This document shows positions 1 to 5,190 of a DNA stretch of 5,190 nt, piece after piece. Under the pieces are notes generated by a model, which searched no databases, had not been told where the DNA came from, and was given only the letters and a program-made list of their open reading frames with translations. This stretch comes from Pirellulales bacterium (GTDB lineage: Bacteria; Planctomycetota; Planctomycetia; Pirellulales; JALHLM01). The stretch covers positions 1-5,190 of the forward strand of contig JALHLM010000438.1 of assembly GCA_022844585.1 (NCBI GenBank), read 5' to 3'. The position numbers and the translations under genes were made by a program. Numbering within the stretch: position 1 is the first letter of the stretch; each line of letters starts with the position of its first letter.

Positions 1-1564
1 CCGCCCCGACCTCTTTCAAGGTCAGCGGTTCGTTGCGACCATCCAACCCGTAGCGGCTCTTGATGATCTGCTGCTCCCGCTCGTCCAGCTTGTCGAGAAT
101 GCGGCCCACCTGGAACTCCCGCAGGCGCTGCCCGCTCTCCTGCTCGTACTGATCGGCCCGCTGATCCTCCGCCGCCAGGAACATCTCCTGCTGCGTCGTG
201 CGGAAGCGGTCGCGATGCTTGAGCGAATCCGGGATCGTCCTCGCGAAGTTCTTCATGATCGCCCACGAGGCGTACGTGCTGAACTTGTTGCCGCGGGCGT
301 AGTCGAACTTCTCCACCGCGCGGATCAACGACATATTCCCGTCGCTGACCAACTCGAAGAAGTTGTCCGCCATCCCGACGTGCCGCTTGGCAATCGAAAC
401 CACCAACCGCAGGTTCGCGCGGATGATCTTGTTCTTGACGGCCACCGACGCTTCGTACAGCCGCTCGATCTCGTCCATATCCGCGCTGCGGGCATGGCTC
501 GGATCAAGCTGCGCACGCAGCTTGGCCGCGTGGTGCTTGAGGTAGTTGAACTGCCGGAACAGGTGCATTTCCTGCTCACGATTCAACAACGGCACCTCGT
601 ACAAGCTGGCCAAATACGGCGGCAATCCGGCGGGCAACCGCGTCTTCCGCGGAGCTTCTTCCGCGGCCGGCATCGGTCCCATGACGATCGACTCGGCATT
701 CGCCTCGTCGAACAACGGGTTCGTGATGCATTCCATCGGCAAGGCCATCAGCCGCGCCGCGCGCATCTCGTTGATGATCCGGTAAATGCTGGTCTTGGTG
801 CGGCCATACTTCTTGACCAGCGTCTCGACCGGCGTGCCACGACGATAGAGCTGGAAGATCTTTTCCTTCCCCTCGTCGGTCAGCGGTCCGGTGTGATCCG
901 GAAACACCGCGGCGTCCGGGTGATCCTTGTCAAACTGCCGCAAGGTGTAACGCACCGTTTCCACGCTGCGCCCCATTTCCTTCGCCAGCCGCTTGGTGAT
1001 TTCTGACGTACTGCCTCCGTCCCGGGCCAATCGCCGGGCGTTAAGAATGATTTGTTCGCGGTCAATCTGAGTGAGCTGGCTGAACTTGCCGCCGCGCTCG
1101 ACGCGTTCCGCATGATCCTGCACAAAGCGATCGACCGAGCTCTGCAAAAATCCCACCCGCTTGCGCCCGTCGACCATAAAGCGGCGGCCCACCAGCCCCT
1201 GGCGGCGCCAACGCGAAATCGTCTTGGTCGAGACGTTTAGCATGCGGCCCAATTCTTCGACGCTCAGCACGCGCTCGCCCGCATCGTGGACGGGAATATC
1301 CGCCGAGTCCGACAGATCCTCCACGAACAGCGGCAGGTCGTGCTGCGCTTCGCGGCCGGTGATCTTCAGATCTGGATACGTGTTCGGGCGGAAGTCGGTG
1401 ATCCGGTAGCACAGATACTCATAGGTATAGGTGCGCTTCGGATCGATTTCCGACAGCAAGTGTTCGGCGCGGTCGATCTGCTCCATCCGCCGTTCGCGCG
1501 GCGCGAACTTGACCTGCTGGTCGCGGAGCTGACGGAGTCCAGGATTTTTGTAGGTGACGTGCAT
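1..1564 (-). CDS. Sigma-70 family RNA polymerase sigma factor with N-terminal helix-turn-helix domains (3' end cut by window)
   Basis: This gene should direct core RNA polymerase to a promoter class. 521 codons are visible and no stop is reached. Residues 99-150 look like a MerR/excisionase-type HTH (LSVEELGRMLNVSTKTISRW, then a basic wing and a helix). Two further HTH-like segments lie at about 168-215 (EITKRLAKEMGRSVETVRY) and 228-272 (ETLVKKYGRTKTSIYRII). Sigma region 1.2 is at about 314-350 (LPPYLASLYEVPLLNREQEM). Region 2 is at 378-447, including ANLRLVVSIAKRHVG and FDYARGNKFSTYASW. Region 4 starts near 487 (ILDKLDEREQQIIKSRYGL) and is cut at LTLKEVGA, just inside its HTH. Only about 40 residues separate regions 2 and 4, so region 3 is missing or strongly reduced. 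Region 2.4 differs from E. coli RpoD at several DNA-reading positions. ATG 1564 is chosen because AGAGG sits 7 nt upstream. The sigma assignment is firm. The number and role of the N-terminal HTHs are inferred from sequence pattern, and the regulon is unknown. Confidence 0.93.
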   Translation of the reverse strand, partial: MHVTYKNPGLRQLRDQQVKFAPRERRMEQIDRAEHLLSEIDPKRTYTYEYLCYRITDFRPNTYPDLKITGREAQHDLPLFVEDLSDSADIPVHDAGERVLSVEELGRMLNVSTKTISRWRRQGLVGRRFMVDGRKRVGFLQSSVDRFVQDHAERVERGGKFSQLTQIDREQIILNARRLARDGGSTSEITKRLAKEMGRSVETVRYTLRQFDKDHPDAAVFPDHTGPLTDEGKEKIFQLYRRGTPVETLVKKYGRTKTSIYRIINEMRAARLMALPMECITNPLFDEANAESIVMGPMPAAEEAPRKTRLPAGLPPYLASLYEVPLLNREQEMHLFRQFNYLKHHAAKLRAQLDPSHARSADMDEIERLYEASVAVKNKIIRANLRLVVSIAKRHVGMADNFFELVSDGNMSLIRAVEKFDYARGNKFSTYASWAIMKNFARTIPDSLKHRDRFRTTQQEMFLAAEDQRADQYEQESGQRLREFQVGRILDKLDEREQQIIKSRYGLDGRNEPLTLKEVGA

Positions 1565-1571
1565 GATGCTA

Positions 1572-1576
1572 CCTCT
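1572..1576 (-). promoter_or_regulatory. Ribosome binding site of the sigma factor gene
   Basis: The minus strand reads AAAGAGGT before the start codon. AGAGG is 7 nt from ATG 1564, a standard Shine-Dalgarno spacing. This fixes the N-terminus ahead of the first HTH domain. Confidence 0.7.
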
Positions 1577-1651
1577 TTCGCGCTGAACCTTGGCGGTGTT
1601 CCATGCGATCCCATCGCCCGACAAAGCTGTATTTCCAAGATGTCCCGCGGC

Positions 1652-1677
1652 TCCTAACCCCATCGTGGCCGTTAGGA
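1652..1677. repeat. Dyad TCCTAAC-N12-GTTAGGA upstream of the sigma factor gene
   Basis: A perfect 7-bp inverted repeat (1652-1658 and 1671-1677) with a 12-bp spacer lies about 90-110 bp upstream of the sigma start codon. It could be an operator. Bases 1654-1675 also resemble, with small gaps, the palindromic unit repeated at 3933-4146: a CTAA start, a CCCCATCG middle, then GGC and a GTTAG end. It may therefore be a decayed copy of that repeat. Both readings are inference. Confidence 0.45.
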
Positions 1678-1995
1678 CCCGCAAATGTTAACGACTCTCG
1701 TGGCAATTGAGTTCTCGATTTCACAATGACTTTCGAGAGCTCGCTTCCCCCTTGCCGTTCGCGTCAACCCTTCTACGTACTCAAGTGATGTTTTGTCGAA
1801 GAAAAGTTCACTGCTTTTGATTCAAGTTCCAGGGCAAAGGTTTCCAACATTCGCGAAGTTGTTCGATTCTGAAGCAACTGCGGCATTTTTGCTCACCAGC
1901 TTCCCGCAGCCTCCCAGCGACCTACCTCTAATTCGCCTGCCCCTGCCGATCCTTTGCCGCCCGCCGACCGCAAGCTTTGACTTGTCGTAACACTT

Positions 1996-2067
1996 TGCCA
2001 GGCAATGGATTGCGAAGTCCCAACTGAATTATGCCCGATTCCTGGAGGAGAGGACGGCTGCCAGGCA
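1996..2067. repeat. Pair of TGCCAGGCA palindromes upstream of the secreted-protein gene
   Basis: The 9-bp palindrome TGCCAGGCA occurs at 1996-2004 and again at 2059-2067. Starts are exactly 63 bp apart, close to six helical turns, so a dimeric regulator could bind both on the same DNA face. The first copy extends to an 11-bp palindrome, TTGCCAGGCAA, at 1995-2005. The sites lie 109-180 bp upstream of ATG 2176. A regulatory role is inference; chance is possible. Confidence 0.35.
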
Positions 2068-2175
2068 CGCTTTGGATTGAACTTTCCCCAATTCCTAGAC
2101 GATGCTGCCAAAGTGGCCGTTGCGATCGCCCTTATCAGCACATTCCGTTCCGAACTGAAAAAAGAGCCCTTCCCT

Positions 2176-3594
2176 ATGAAGTTTCACCTGCTACGGCGCT
2201 CGGTTGCCGCGACCTGCCTATTGGCGACGCTCGCGCTGACTACCACGGTTAAGGGGGCCGGTCAGGCGCTCACCAGCGCACGCAAGGCAGGCGATACCGA
2301 TCGCGTCGAAGCCACGCTCGAAGTCGGCGGCACCCTCAAAATGGTGGGAGAGTCCGGCGTCGAGAAGCTCAAGATGACGGCGTCGGGCACGGCCAATTAT
2401 CACGAAAAACTCTTCCAACGCGCCACGCCCGATTGGGTGAAGCTGCGCGCCTTGCGCGAATACGAGGCCTGCCAGGCCACCATCCAAGTTGAAGAACGCA
2501 CCACCACGCCGACGCTGCGCCCCGAGCGCGCCTCCATCGTCGTCGCCGGGCAAGAGAAGGTACTGCAACTCTTTGGTGTCGACGGCCCGCTGACGCGCGA
2601 TGAACTGGAACTGATCGAATTGCCGTGCAACACGGCCATCCTGGACGAGCTGTTGCCGACAAAACCCGTCGCGGCCGGCGACACTTGGGACCACTCCGCC
2701 GAACTGACCGCCGCCCTCTTCGGCCTCGACGCCGCCGGCGTTTCGGATTTGAAAAGTAAGCTCATGAAAGTGGAAGGCAATGCCGCCACGATCGAACTGA
2801 ACGGCCAGATCCAAGGCGCCATCAAAGGCGTGACGACGAAGATCGACGTCAAAGCCCGCTACAGATTCGACCTCAAATCAAAACGCGTCACCTGGGTTGG
2901 TTTGCTGCTCAAGGAAGACCGCTCCATCGGCCACGTCGGCCCCGGCATGGAAATCACGGCCAAGTTGCAAATCACCATCCAGCCCGGCGCGAAGCACGAA
3001 AAGCTCACCGCGATGAATGACGCCGGCGCTTTGCAGGAACTGGCGCCCGAGCACGCCATGCTGGAGTATGAGCCGCTGAAGGGGTACTACCGTCTGCTCT
3101 ACGATCGTCGCTGGCACGTCATGACCGACGAACCAACCCTCGTCTCGATGCGCCTGGTCGATCGCGGCGAACTCCTGGCACAAGCCAAGGTCTCGACGCC
3201 CGTGGGCGCGTCGCACGCTCAAGCGTCCACCATCCAGGCCTTCCAGCAAGAAATCCAAAAGTCGCTGGAAGAAGAATTCGGCCAATTCGTGGAATCCACC
3301 ACGTCAGAAAACAGCCTCGGCGTTACCACCCACCGCGTCGTCGTTCACGGCGTCGTCTCCGAACTGCCGATCGAATGGCGCTACTACTTGCTCGTCGGCC
3401 CCGCCGGCCGCCAGGTCGTCGTCGCCTTCACGCTCGAAGAAGCACAAGCCTTACGCTTCGGCAACGCCGACGAAACCCTGATCGACTGCCTGGAATTCCA
3501 CCAACCCAAACCCGGCGAAACCGCGAAAGCGGTCCGCTTGAAAGTGCCAGTTGCGGACGAGACGGCGCAGACGATCCGGTTGAAAGTGCGGTAG
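2176..3594 (+). CDS. Exported protein of unknown function, two-part (472 aa)
   Basis: I do not recognise a named family. The N-terminus is a good Sec signal peptide: K2 and R7-R8, a hydrophobic core at about 9-25 (VAATCLLATLALTTTV), then a small-residue stretch around 27-31 where cleavage is likely. The mature protein should act outside the cytoplasmic membrane. Residues 40-270 alternate short beta-like strands and contain LDELLPTKPVAAGDTW (156-171), a pattern I associate with planctomycete secreted proteins. Residues 305-441 are more mixed: RRWHVMTDEP, a helix near 352-370 (QAFQQEIQKSLEEEFGQF), then strands ending at LIDCLEF. This order resembles the PsbP/DcrB-type fold, but that is a guess. 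No catalytic motif is visible. The C-terminus carries a short duplication. ATG 2176 is preferred over the in-frame ATG 2005 because it puts the signal peptide at the N-terminus. Its ribosome binding site is weak (AAAGAG, 9 nt upstream). Confidence 0.85.
   Translation: MKFHLLRRSVAATCLLATLALTTTVKGAGQALTSARKAGDTDRVEATLEVGGTLKMVGESGVEKLKMTASGTANYHEKLFQRATPDWVKLRALREYEACQATIQVEERTTTPTLRPERASIVVAGQEKVLQLFGVDGPLTRDELELIELPCNTAILDELLPTKPVAAGDTWDHSAELTAALFGLDAAGVSDLKSKLMKVEGNAATIELNGQIQGAIKGVTTKIDVKARYRFDLKSKRVTWVGLLLKEDRSIGHVGPGMEITAKLQITIQPGAKHEKLTAMNDAGALQELAPEHAMLEYEPLKGYYRLLYDRRWHVMTDEPTLVSMRLVDRGELLAQAKVSTPVGASHAQASTIQAFQQEIQKSLEEEFGQFVESTTSENSLGVTTHRVVVHGVVSELPIEWRYYLLVGPAGRQVVVAFTLEEAQALRFGNADETLIDCLEFHQPKPGETAKAVRLKVPVADETAQTIRLKVR
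3517..3588 (+). repeat. Imperfect decapeptide duplication at the end of the secreted protein
   Basis: Residues 448-457 (ETAKAVRLKV) and 462-471 (ETAQTIRLKV) are 7/10 identical and separated by PVAD. The DNA copies at 3517-3546 and 3559-3588 are also related, with TTGAAAGTG identical at both ends. It looks like a local tandem duplication that lengthened the tail. The tail is basic and lies outside the predicted globular part. Confidence 0.65.
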
Positions 3595-3665
3595 TTGTCT
3601 TTCGAAAGTGAACGTGTCCTGGCTAGCAGTGTCTTAGTTGCTCCATGTAGTTAGAATTGCGGTGT

Positions 3666-3670
3666 GGGAG
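3666..3670 (+). promoter_or_regulatory. Ribosome binding site that selects ATG 3679
   Basis: GGGAG lies 8 nt before ATG 3679. The alternative in-frame GTG at 3664 overlaps this site and has no purine-rich sequence upstream, so ATG 3679 is preferred. Confidence 0.6.
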
Positions 3671-3678
3671 CGACGGCC

Positions 3679-3936
3679 ATGAATTCGAAGAAAAAGTCCA
3701 TTCTTGATCGCATCAAGCACCTTGAGGACGCGATCGCCAGGGGACATGAGTATCTGAAATCCGGTGCGCATGCGCAATGGTCAGGATTTCGGCCTTTGTT
3801 TGCTGCCAAGGAGAGAGACGGAATCGCGCTTCCGCCTCACCCGGACTGGGTGAAGAACGTGTTCCTTCCACGACGAGAACGCTCGTTGAAACAAGCGGAA
3901 GAATCGCTTGAACGAGTAAACGAGTTGTCGGACTAA
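3679..3936 (+). CDS. Small hypothetical protein, helical and charged (85 aa)
   Basis: I do not recognise this protein. It has no signal peptide or membrane segment and is probably cytoplasmic. The first helix, about 5-28 (ILDRIKHLEDAIARGHEYL), and the last, about 67-84 (RRERSLKQAEESLERVNELS), have heptad-like spacing and could pair as a coiled coil. Between them is a loop with WSGFRPLF and LPPHPDWVKNVFLP. It lies 84 bp behind the secreted-protein gene on the same strand and could share its transcript. By my count about 58% of its codons end in G or C, which looks lower than in its neighbours; this may mean horizontal transfer or weak codon selection. Its TAA stop is the start of the palindromic repeat that follows, so the native C-terminus may have been altered by insertion of that repeat. 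It is probably a real gene because of the good ribosome binding site and protein-like composition. Confidence 0.65.
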   Translation: MNSKKKSILDRIKHLEDAIARGHEYLKSGAHAQWSGFRPLFAAKERDGIALPPHPDWVKNVFLPRRERSLKQAEESLERVNELSD

Positions 3937-4146
3937 GCCCCTAAGGGGCGACCGTCAGTTGCCAGGGGTGGCAACCCCTGGTGAAGGTGGCAAATCAGAA
4001 CACCGTAGCCCCATCGGGGCGGCCGATACATGCTTCACGTGCGCCGGCCGCCCCGGTGGGGCTACATCACAAAATGGTCGCGCCATGATCCAGGGGTTGC
4101 GCTGCGCTTACCCCTGGCTACTAACGGTCGCCCCGTTGGGGCTTAG
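3933..4146. repeat. Nested palindromic element with 37-bp terminal inverted repeats (REP/MITE-like)
   Basis: Bases 3933-3969 and 4110-4146 are inverted repeats matching at 33 of 37 positions. Each outer arm holds a GCCCC-NNN-GGGGC hairpin (3937-3949 with loop TAA; 4130-4142 with loop GTT). Each is followed inward by a CCAGGGGT/ACCCCTGG hairpin: 3962-3981 with loop GGCA, and 4090-4117 with a 12-nt loop containing GCGCTGCGC. A second inverted repeat sits inside at 4005-4065. Together there are four GCCCC-NNN-GGGGC units, the two on the left in one orientation and the two on the right in the other. No transposase gene and no clear target-site duplication is present. The element sits between convergent genes, overlapping the stop of the small gene and ending 13 bp before the synthase stop. 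It may act as a two-way transcription barrier, although no T-tract follows the hairpins. It resembles non-autonomous REP/BIME-type repeats; that class is inferred. Confidence 0.85.
4005..4065. repeat. Inner inverted repeat of the palindromic element
   Basis: Bases 4005-4025 and 4045-4065 pair over 21 positions with one G-T type mismatch, around a 19-nt loop containing CACGTG. Each arm can instead fold alone as GCCCC-ATC-GGGGC (4008-4020) or GCCCC-GGT-GGGGC (4050-4062). These inner units end in GGCCG where the outer units have GACCG, so they are a diverged subtype of the same repeat unit. Confidence 0.85.
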
Positions 4147-4159
4147 CGATTCATGCCCG

Positions 4160-5164
4160 CTACTGCTGCCGCGCCACCACAAAATAAGTCAGCCCTTCCA
4201 GCACCATCTTCGCGGCGCTTTCGGGAAGCTGGGCGATCTCCGCCCGAGCCTGCGTCGCGAATTCCTCGGCCCGAGTGCGGGCATAACCAAGGGCGTCGCA
4301 CTGCGTGAACCACGGCTGCAGCGCCTCGCGGCGGTGATTGCCGGATCGCGTGAGGATCTCCAGGATCGATGGCTTTTCGCTCGCCGAGACTTGCTCCAGC
4401 AGTCGGATCAGCGGTAGCGTCGGTTTCTGCTGCTCCAGGTCGGTCCCCAGCGACTTCCCGGTCGTCGCCTCGTCTCCTTCGAGGTCCAGCAAGTCGTCGA
4501 CGATCTGGAAGGCAATGCCGAGCGCACGGCCGTAGCGCCCCATCGCGGCGGTGAGTTGCTTGTCCGCGCCGGCGTAATGCGCGCCAAGCAAGCAAGAACA
4601 AGCCGTCAACTCCGCGGTCTTGGCCTCGATGATGCCGAGGTACTCGGCTTCGGTCAGCGAATACTTCGCCCGGCTATCGATCTGCCGCAGTTCCCCTTCG
4701 CAGACGATATTCGTCGCCCGGCCGATGACCTGGCAGGCATAAGTCGTTTCGAGCGTGCTGGCCAAATAGAACGAATGGGTAAACAGAAAGTCGCCCAAGA
4801 GCACGCTCGCCTGGTTATCCCAGCGGGCGTTGACGGTCTCCAAATGGCGACGCATCGCCGCCTCGTCCAACACGTCGTCGTGCACCAATGTCGCGGTGTG
4901 AATCATCTCCACCACGGCCGCCAACACGTGGTGATCCTTCGTCACCCGCCCGCAGGCCTGCGCCGCCAACAACAACAAGGCCGGCCGCAACCGCTTCCCG
5001 CCCAGCCGGAAGCCGTGCTTGACCAACTCATCAACGAACGGGTGGTCGCTGCGCAGCTCAGCCTTCAAGATCTGCTCGACCCGCGCCAATTCCTCACGGA
5101 TCGGGGCGTAAAGCAAATCCAGTTGCTGGCGAGTTTCCGGCCGAACAGCGGCAACGGGCGTCAT
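4160..5164 (-). CDS. Long-chain all-trans polyprenyl diphosphate synthase (IspB/HepT/SdsA type)
   Basis: This prenyltransferase adds isopentenyl diphosphate units head-to-tail to an allylic diphosphate, giving the side chain used for quinones. The 334 residues match the family's usual length. GGKRLRP (55-61) binds diphosphate. The first Asp-rich motif is DDVLD (96-100), preceded by IHTATLVH and followed by MRR (104-106). GD is at 124-125, KT at 182-183 and FQ at 219-220. The second Asp-rich motif is DDLLD (223-227). GKSLGTDLEQQKPTLPLI (236-253) is the conserved lid region. All metal-binding aspartates are present, so the enzyme should be active. Ala91, five residues before the first Asp-rich motif, is small, as expected for long-chain products. 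The exact length is not readable; a menaquinone tail is likely if the host is a planctomycete. Start ATG 5164 is preferred over TTG 5179 because AGGA lies 7 nt upstream. It converges on the small gene across the palindromic repeat. Confidence 0.95.
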   Translation of the reverse strand: MTPVAAVRPETRQQLDLLYAPIREELARVEQILKAELRSDHPFVDELVKHGFRLGGKRLRPALLLLAAQACGRVTKDHHVLAAVVEMIHTATLVHDDVLDEAAMRRHLETVNARWDNQASVLLGDFLFTHSFYLASTLETTYACQVIGRATNIVCEGELRQIDSRAKYSLTEAEYLGIIEAKTAELTACSCLLGAHYAGADKQLTAAMGRYGRALGIAFQIVDDLLDLEGDEATTGKSLGTDLEQQKPTLPLIRLLEQVSASEKPSILEILTRSGNHRREALQPWFTQCDALGYARTRAEEFATQARAEIAQLPESAAKMVLEGLTYFVVARQQ

Positions 5165-5171
5165 CGAGCGT

Positions 5172-5175
5172 TCCT
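5172..5175 (-). promoter_or_regulatory. Ribosome binding site of the polyprenyl synthase gene
   Basis: The minus strand reads GCAGGAACGCTCG before ATG 5164, giving AGGA with a 7-nt spacer. The upstream in-frame TTG at 5179 overlaps this site closely and is less likely to be the start. The promoter is outside or at the edge of the window. Confidence 0.6.
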
Positions 5176-5190
5176 GCAAATCTTGATCAA

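Larger units (their letters stand above)
1565..2175. other. Divergent intergenic region, no gene supported
   Basis: These 611 bases separate the divergent sigma-factor and secreted-protein genes, so both promoters should lie here. I found no convincing -35/-10 pair, which is not surprising for a planctomycete. The part from about 1680 to 1900 is richer in A and T than the flanking genes. The part from about 1900 to 1975 is strongly pyrimidine-rich on the plus strand. An open frame runs from 2005 into the secreted-protein gene in the same phase, but it would put 57 residues in front of a clear signal peptide and is not accepted as coding. A frame at 1793-1990 starts with TTG, has no good ribosome binding site and gives no recognisable protein. 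Two dyad motifs inside the region are listed separately. Confidence 0.6.

Noticed and set aside
215..1006. 263-codon open frame on the plus strand
   Set aside because: It lies opposite the sigma factor gene, whose minus-strand reading gives clear conserved sigma regions. The plus-strand product is Arg/His-rich with no recognisable family.
1793..1990. 65-codon plus-strand frame in the intergenic region
   Set aside because: It starts with TTG, has no suitable ribosome binding site, and its product is Pro/Leu-rich with nothing recognisable.
2005..2175. N-terminal extension of the secreted protein from ATG 2005
   Set aside because: It would place 57 residues before a standard signal peptide, and no ribosome binding site precedes ATG 2005. 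The first TGCCAGGCA palindrome ends exactly there.
2206..2220. Possible lipobox in the secreted protein (AATC at residues 11-14)
   Set aside because: Thr directly before the Cys and the Cys position within the hydrophobic core do not fit a lipoprotein signal. RR at 7-8 likewise lacks the rest of a Tat motif.
2218..2814. 198-codon minus-strand frame
   Set aside because: It is antisense to the secreted-protein gene, with low-complexity Gly/Arg-rich content typical of a high-GC shadow frame.
3599..3608. Palindrome CTTTCGAAAG just after the secreted-protein stop codon
   Set aside because: It is too short and has no loop or T-tract, so it is not a credible terminator.
3933..4146. CRISPR array or tRNA-like structure
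   Set aside because: The repeats are inverted, not direct with regular spacers, and no cloverleaf or T-loop pattern is present.
3959..4417. 152-codon plus-strand frame across the repeat and into the synthase
   Set aside because: It translates palindromic repeat DNA and then the antisense of the polyprenyl synthase.

Overview
The window most likely comes from the chromosome of a planctomycete, probably Pirellula- or Blastopirellula-like. The evidence is high GC coding, a sigma factor fused to extra helix-turn-helix (HTH) domains, a lineage-style secreted protein of unknown function, and an intergenic GC-rich palindromic repeat of a kind I associate with planctomycete genomes. The taxonomic call rests on style and not on a marker gene, so it is moderate in confidence.

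Layout, left to right. (1) Bases 1-1564, minus strand: the first 521 codons of a sigma-70 family RNA polymerase sigma factor whose 3' end lies outside the window. About 300 residues with three predicted HTH segments precede sigma regions 1.2 and 2. There is too little room for a normal region 3, and the window ends at the start of the region 4 HTH. (2) Bases 1565-2175: a long divergent intergenic region holding a spaced dyad near the sigma gene and two copies of a 9-bp palindrome nearer the other gene. (3) Bases 2176-3594, plus strand: a 472-residue exported protein of unknown function. (4) Bases 3679-3936, plus strand: an 85-residue helical protein of unknown function with lower third-position GC than its neighbours. 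(5) Bases 3933-4146: a 214-bp element built of nested inverted repeats, with four copies of a GCCCC-NNN-GGGGC hairpin arranged head-to-head. It fills the gap between two convergent genes and supplies the stop codon of the small gene. (6) Bases 4160-5164, minus strand: a complete long-chain polyprenyl diphosphate synthase, expected to make the isoprenoid tail of a quinone (inference: menaquinone).

The genes do not form an obvious pathway. The sigma factor and the secreted protein diverge from a shared control region. The small gene may follow the secreted-protein gene on one transcript (84-bp gap). The synthase is convergent and separated from it by the repeat. The two items most worth a second look are the HTH-sigma fusion with its altered -10-reading residues and the nested palindromic element. 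I see no defence system, CRISPR array, transposase, tRNA or rRNA.
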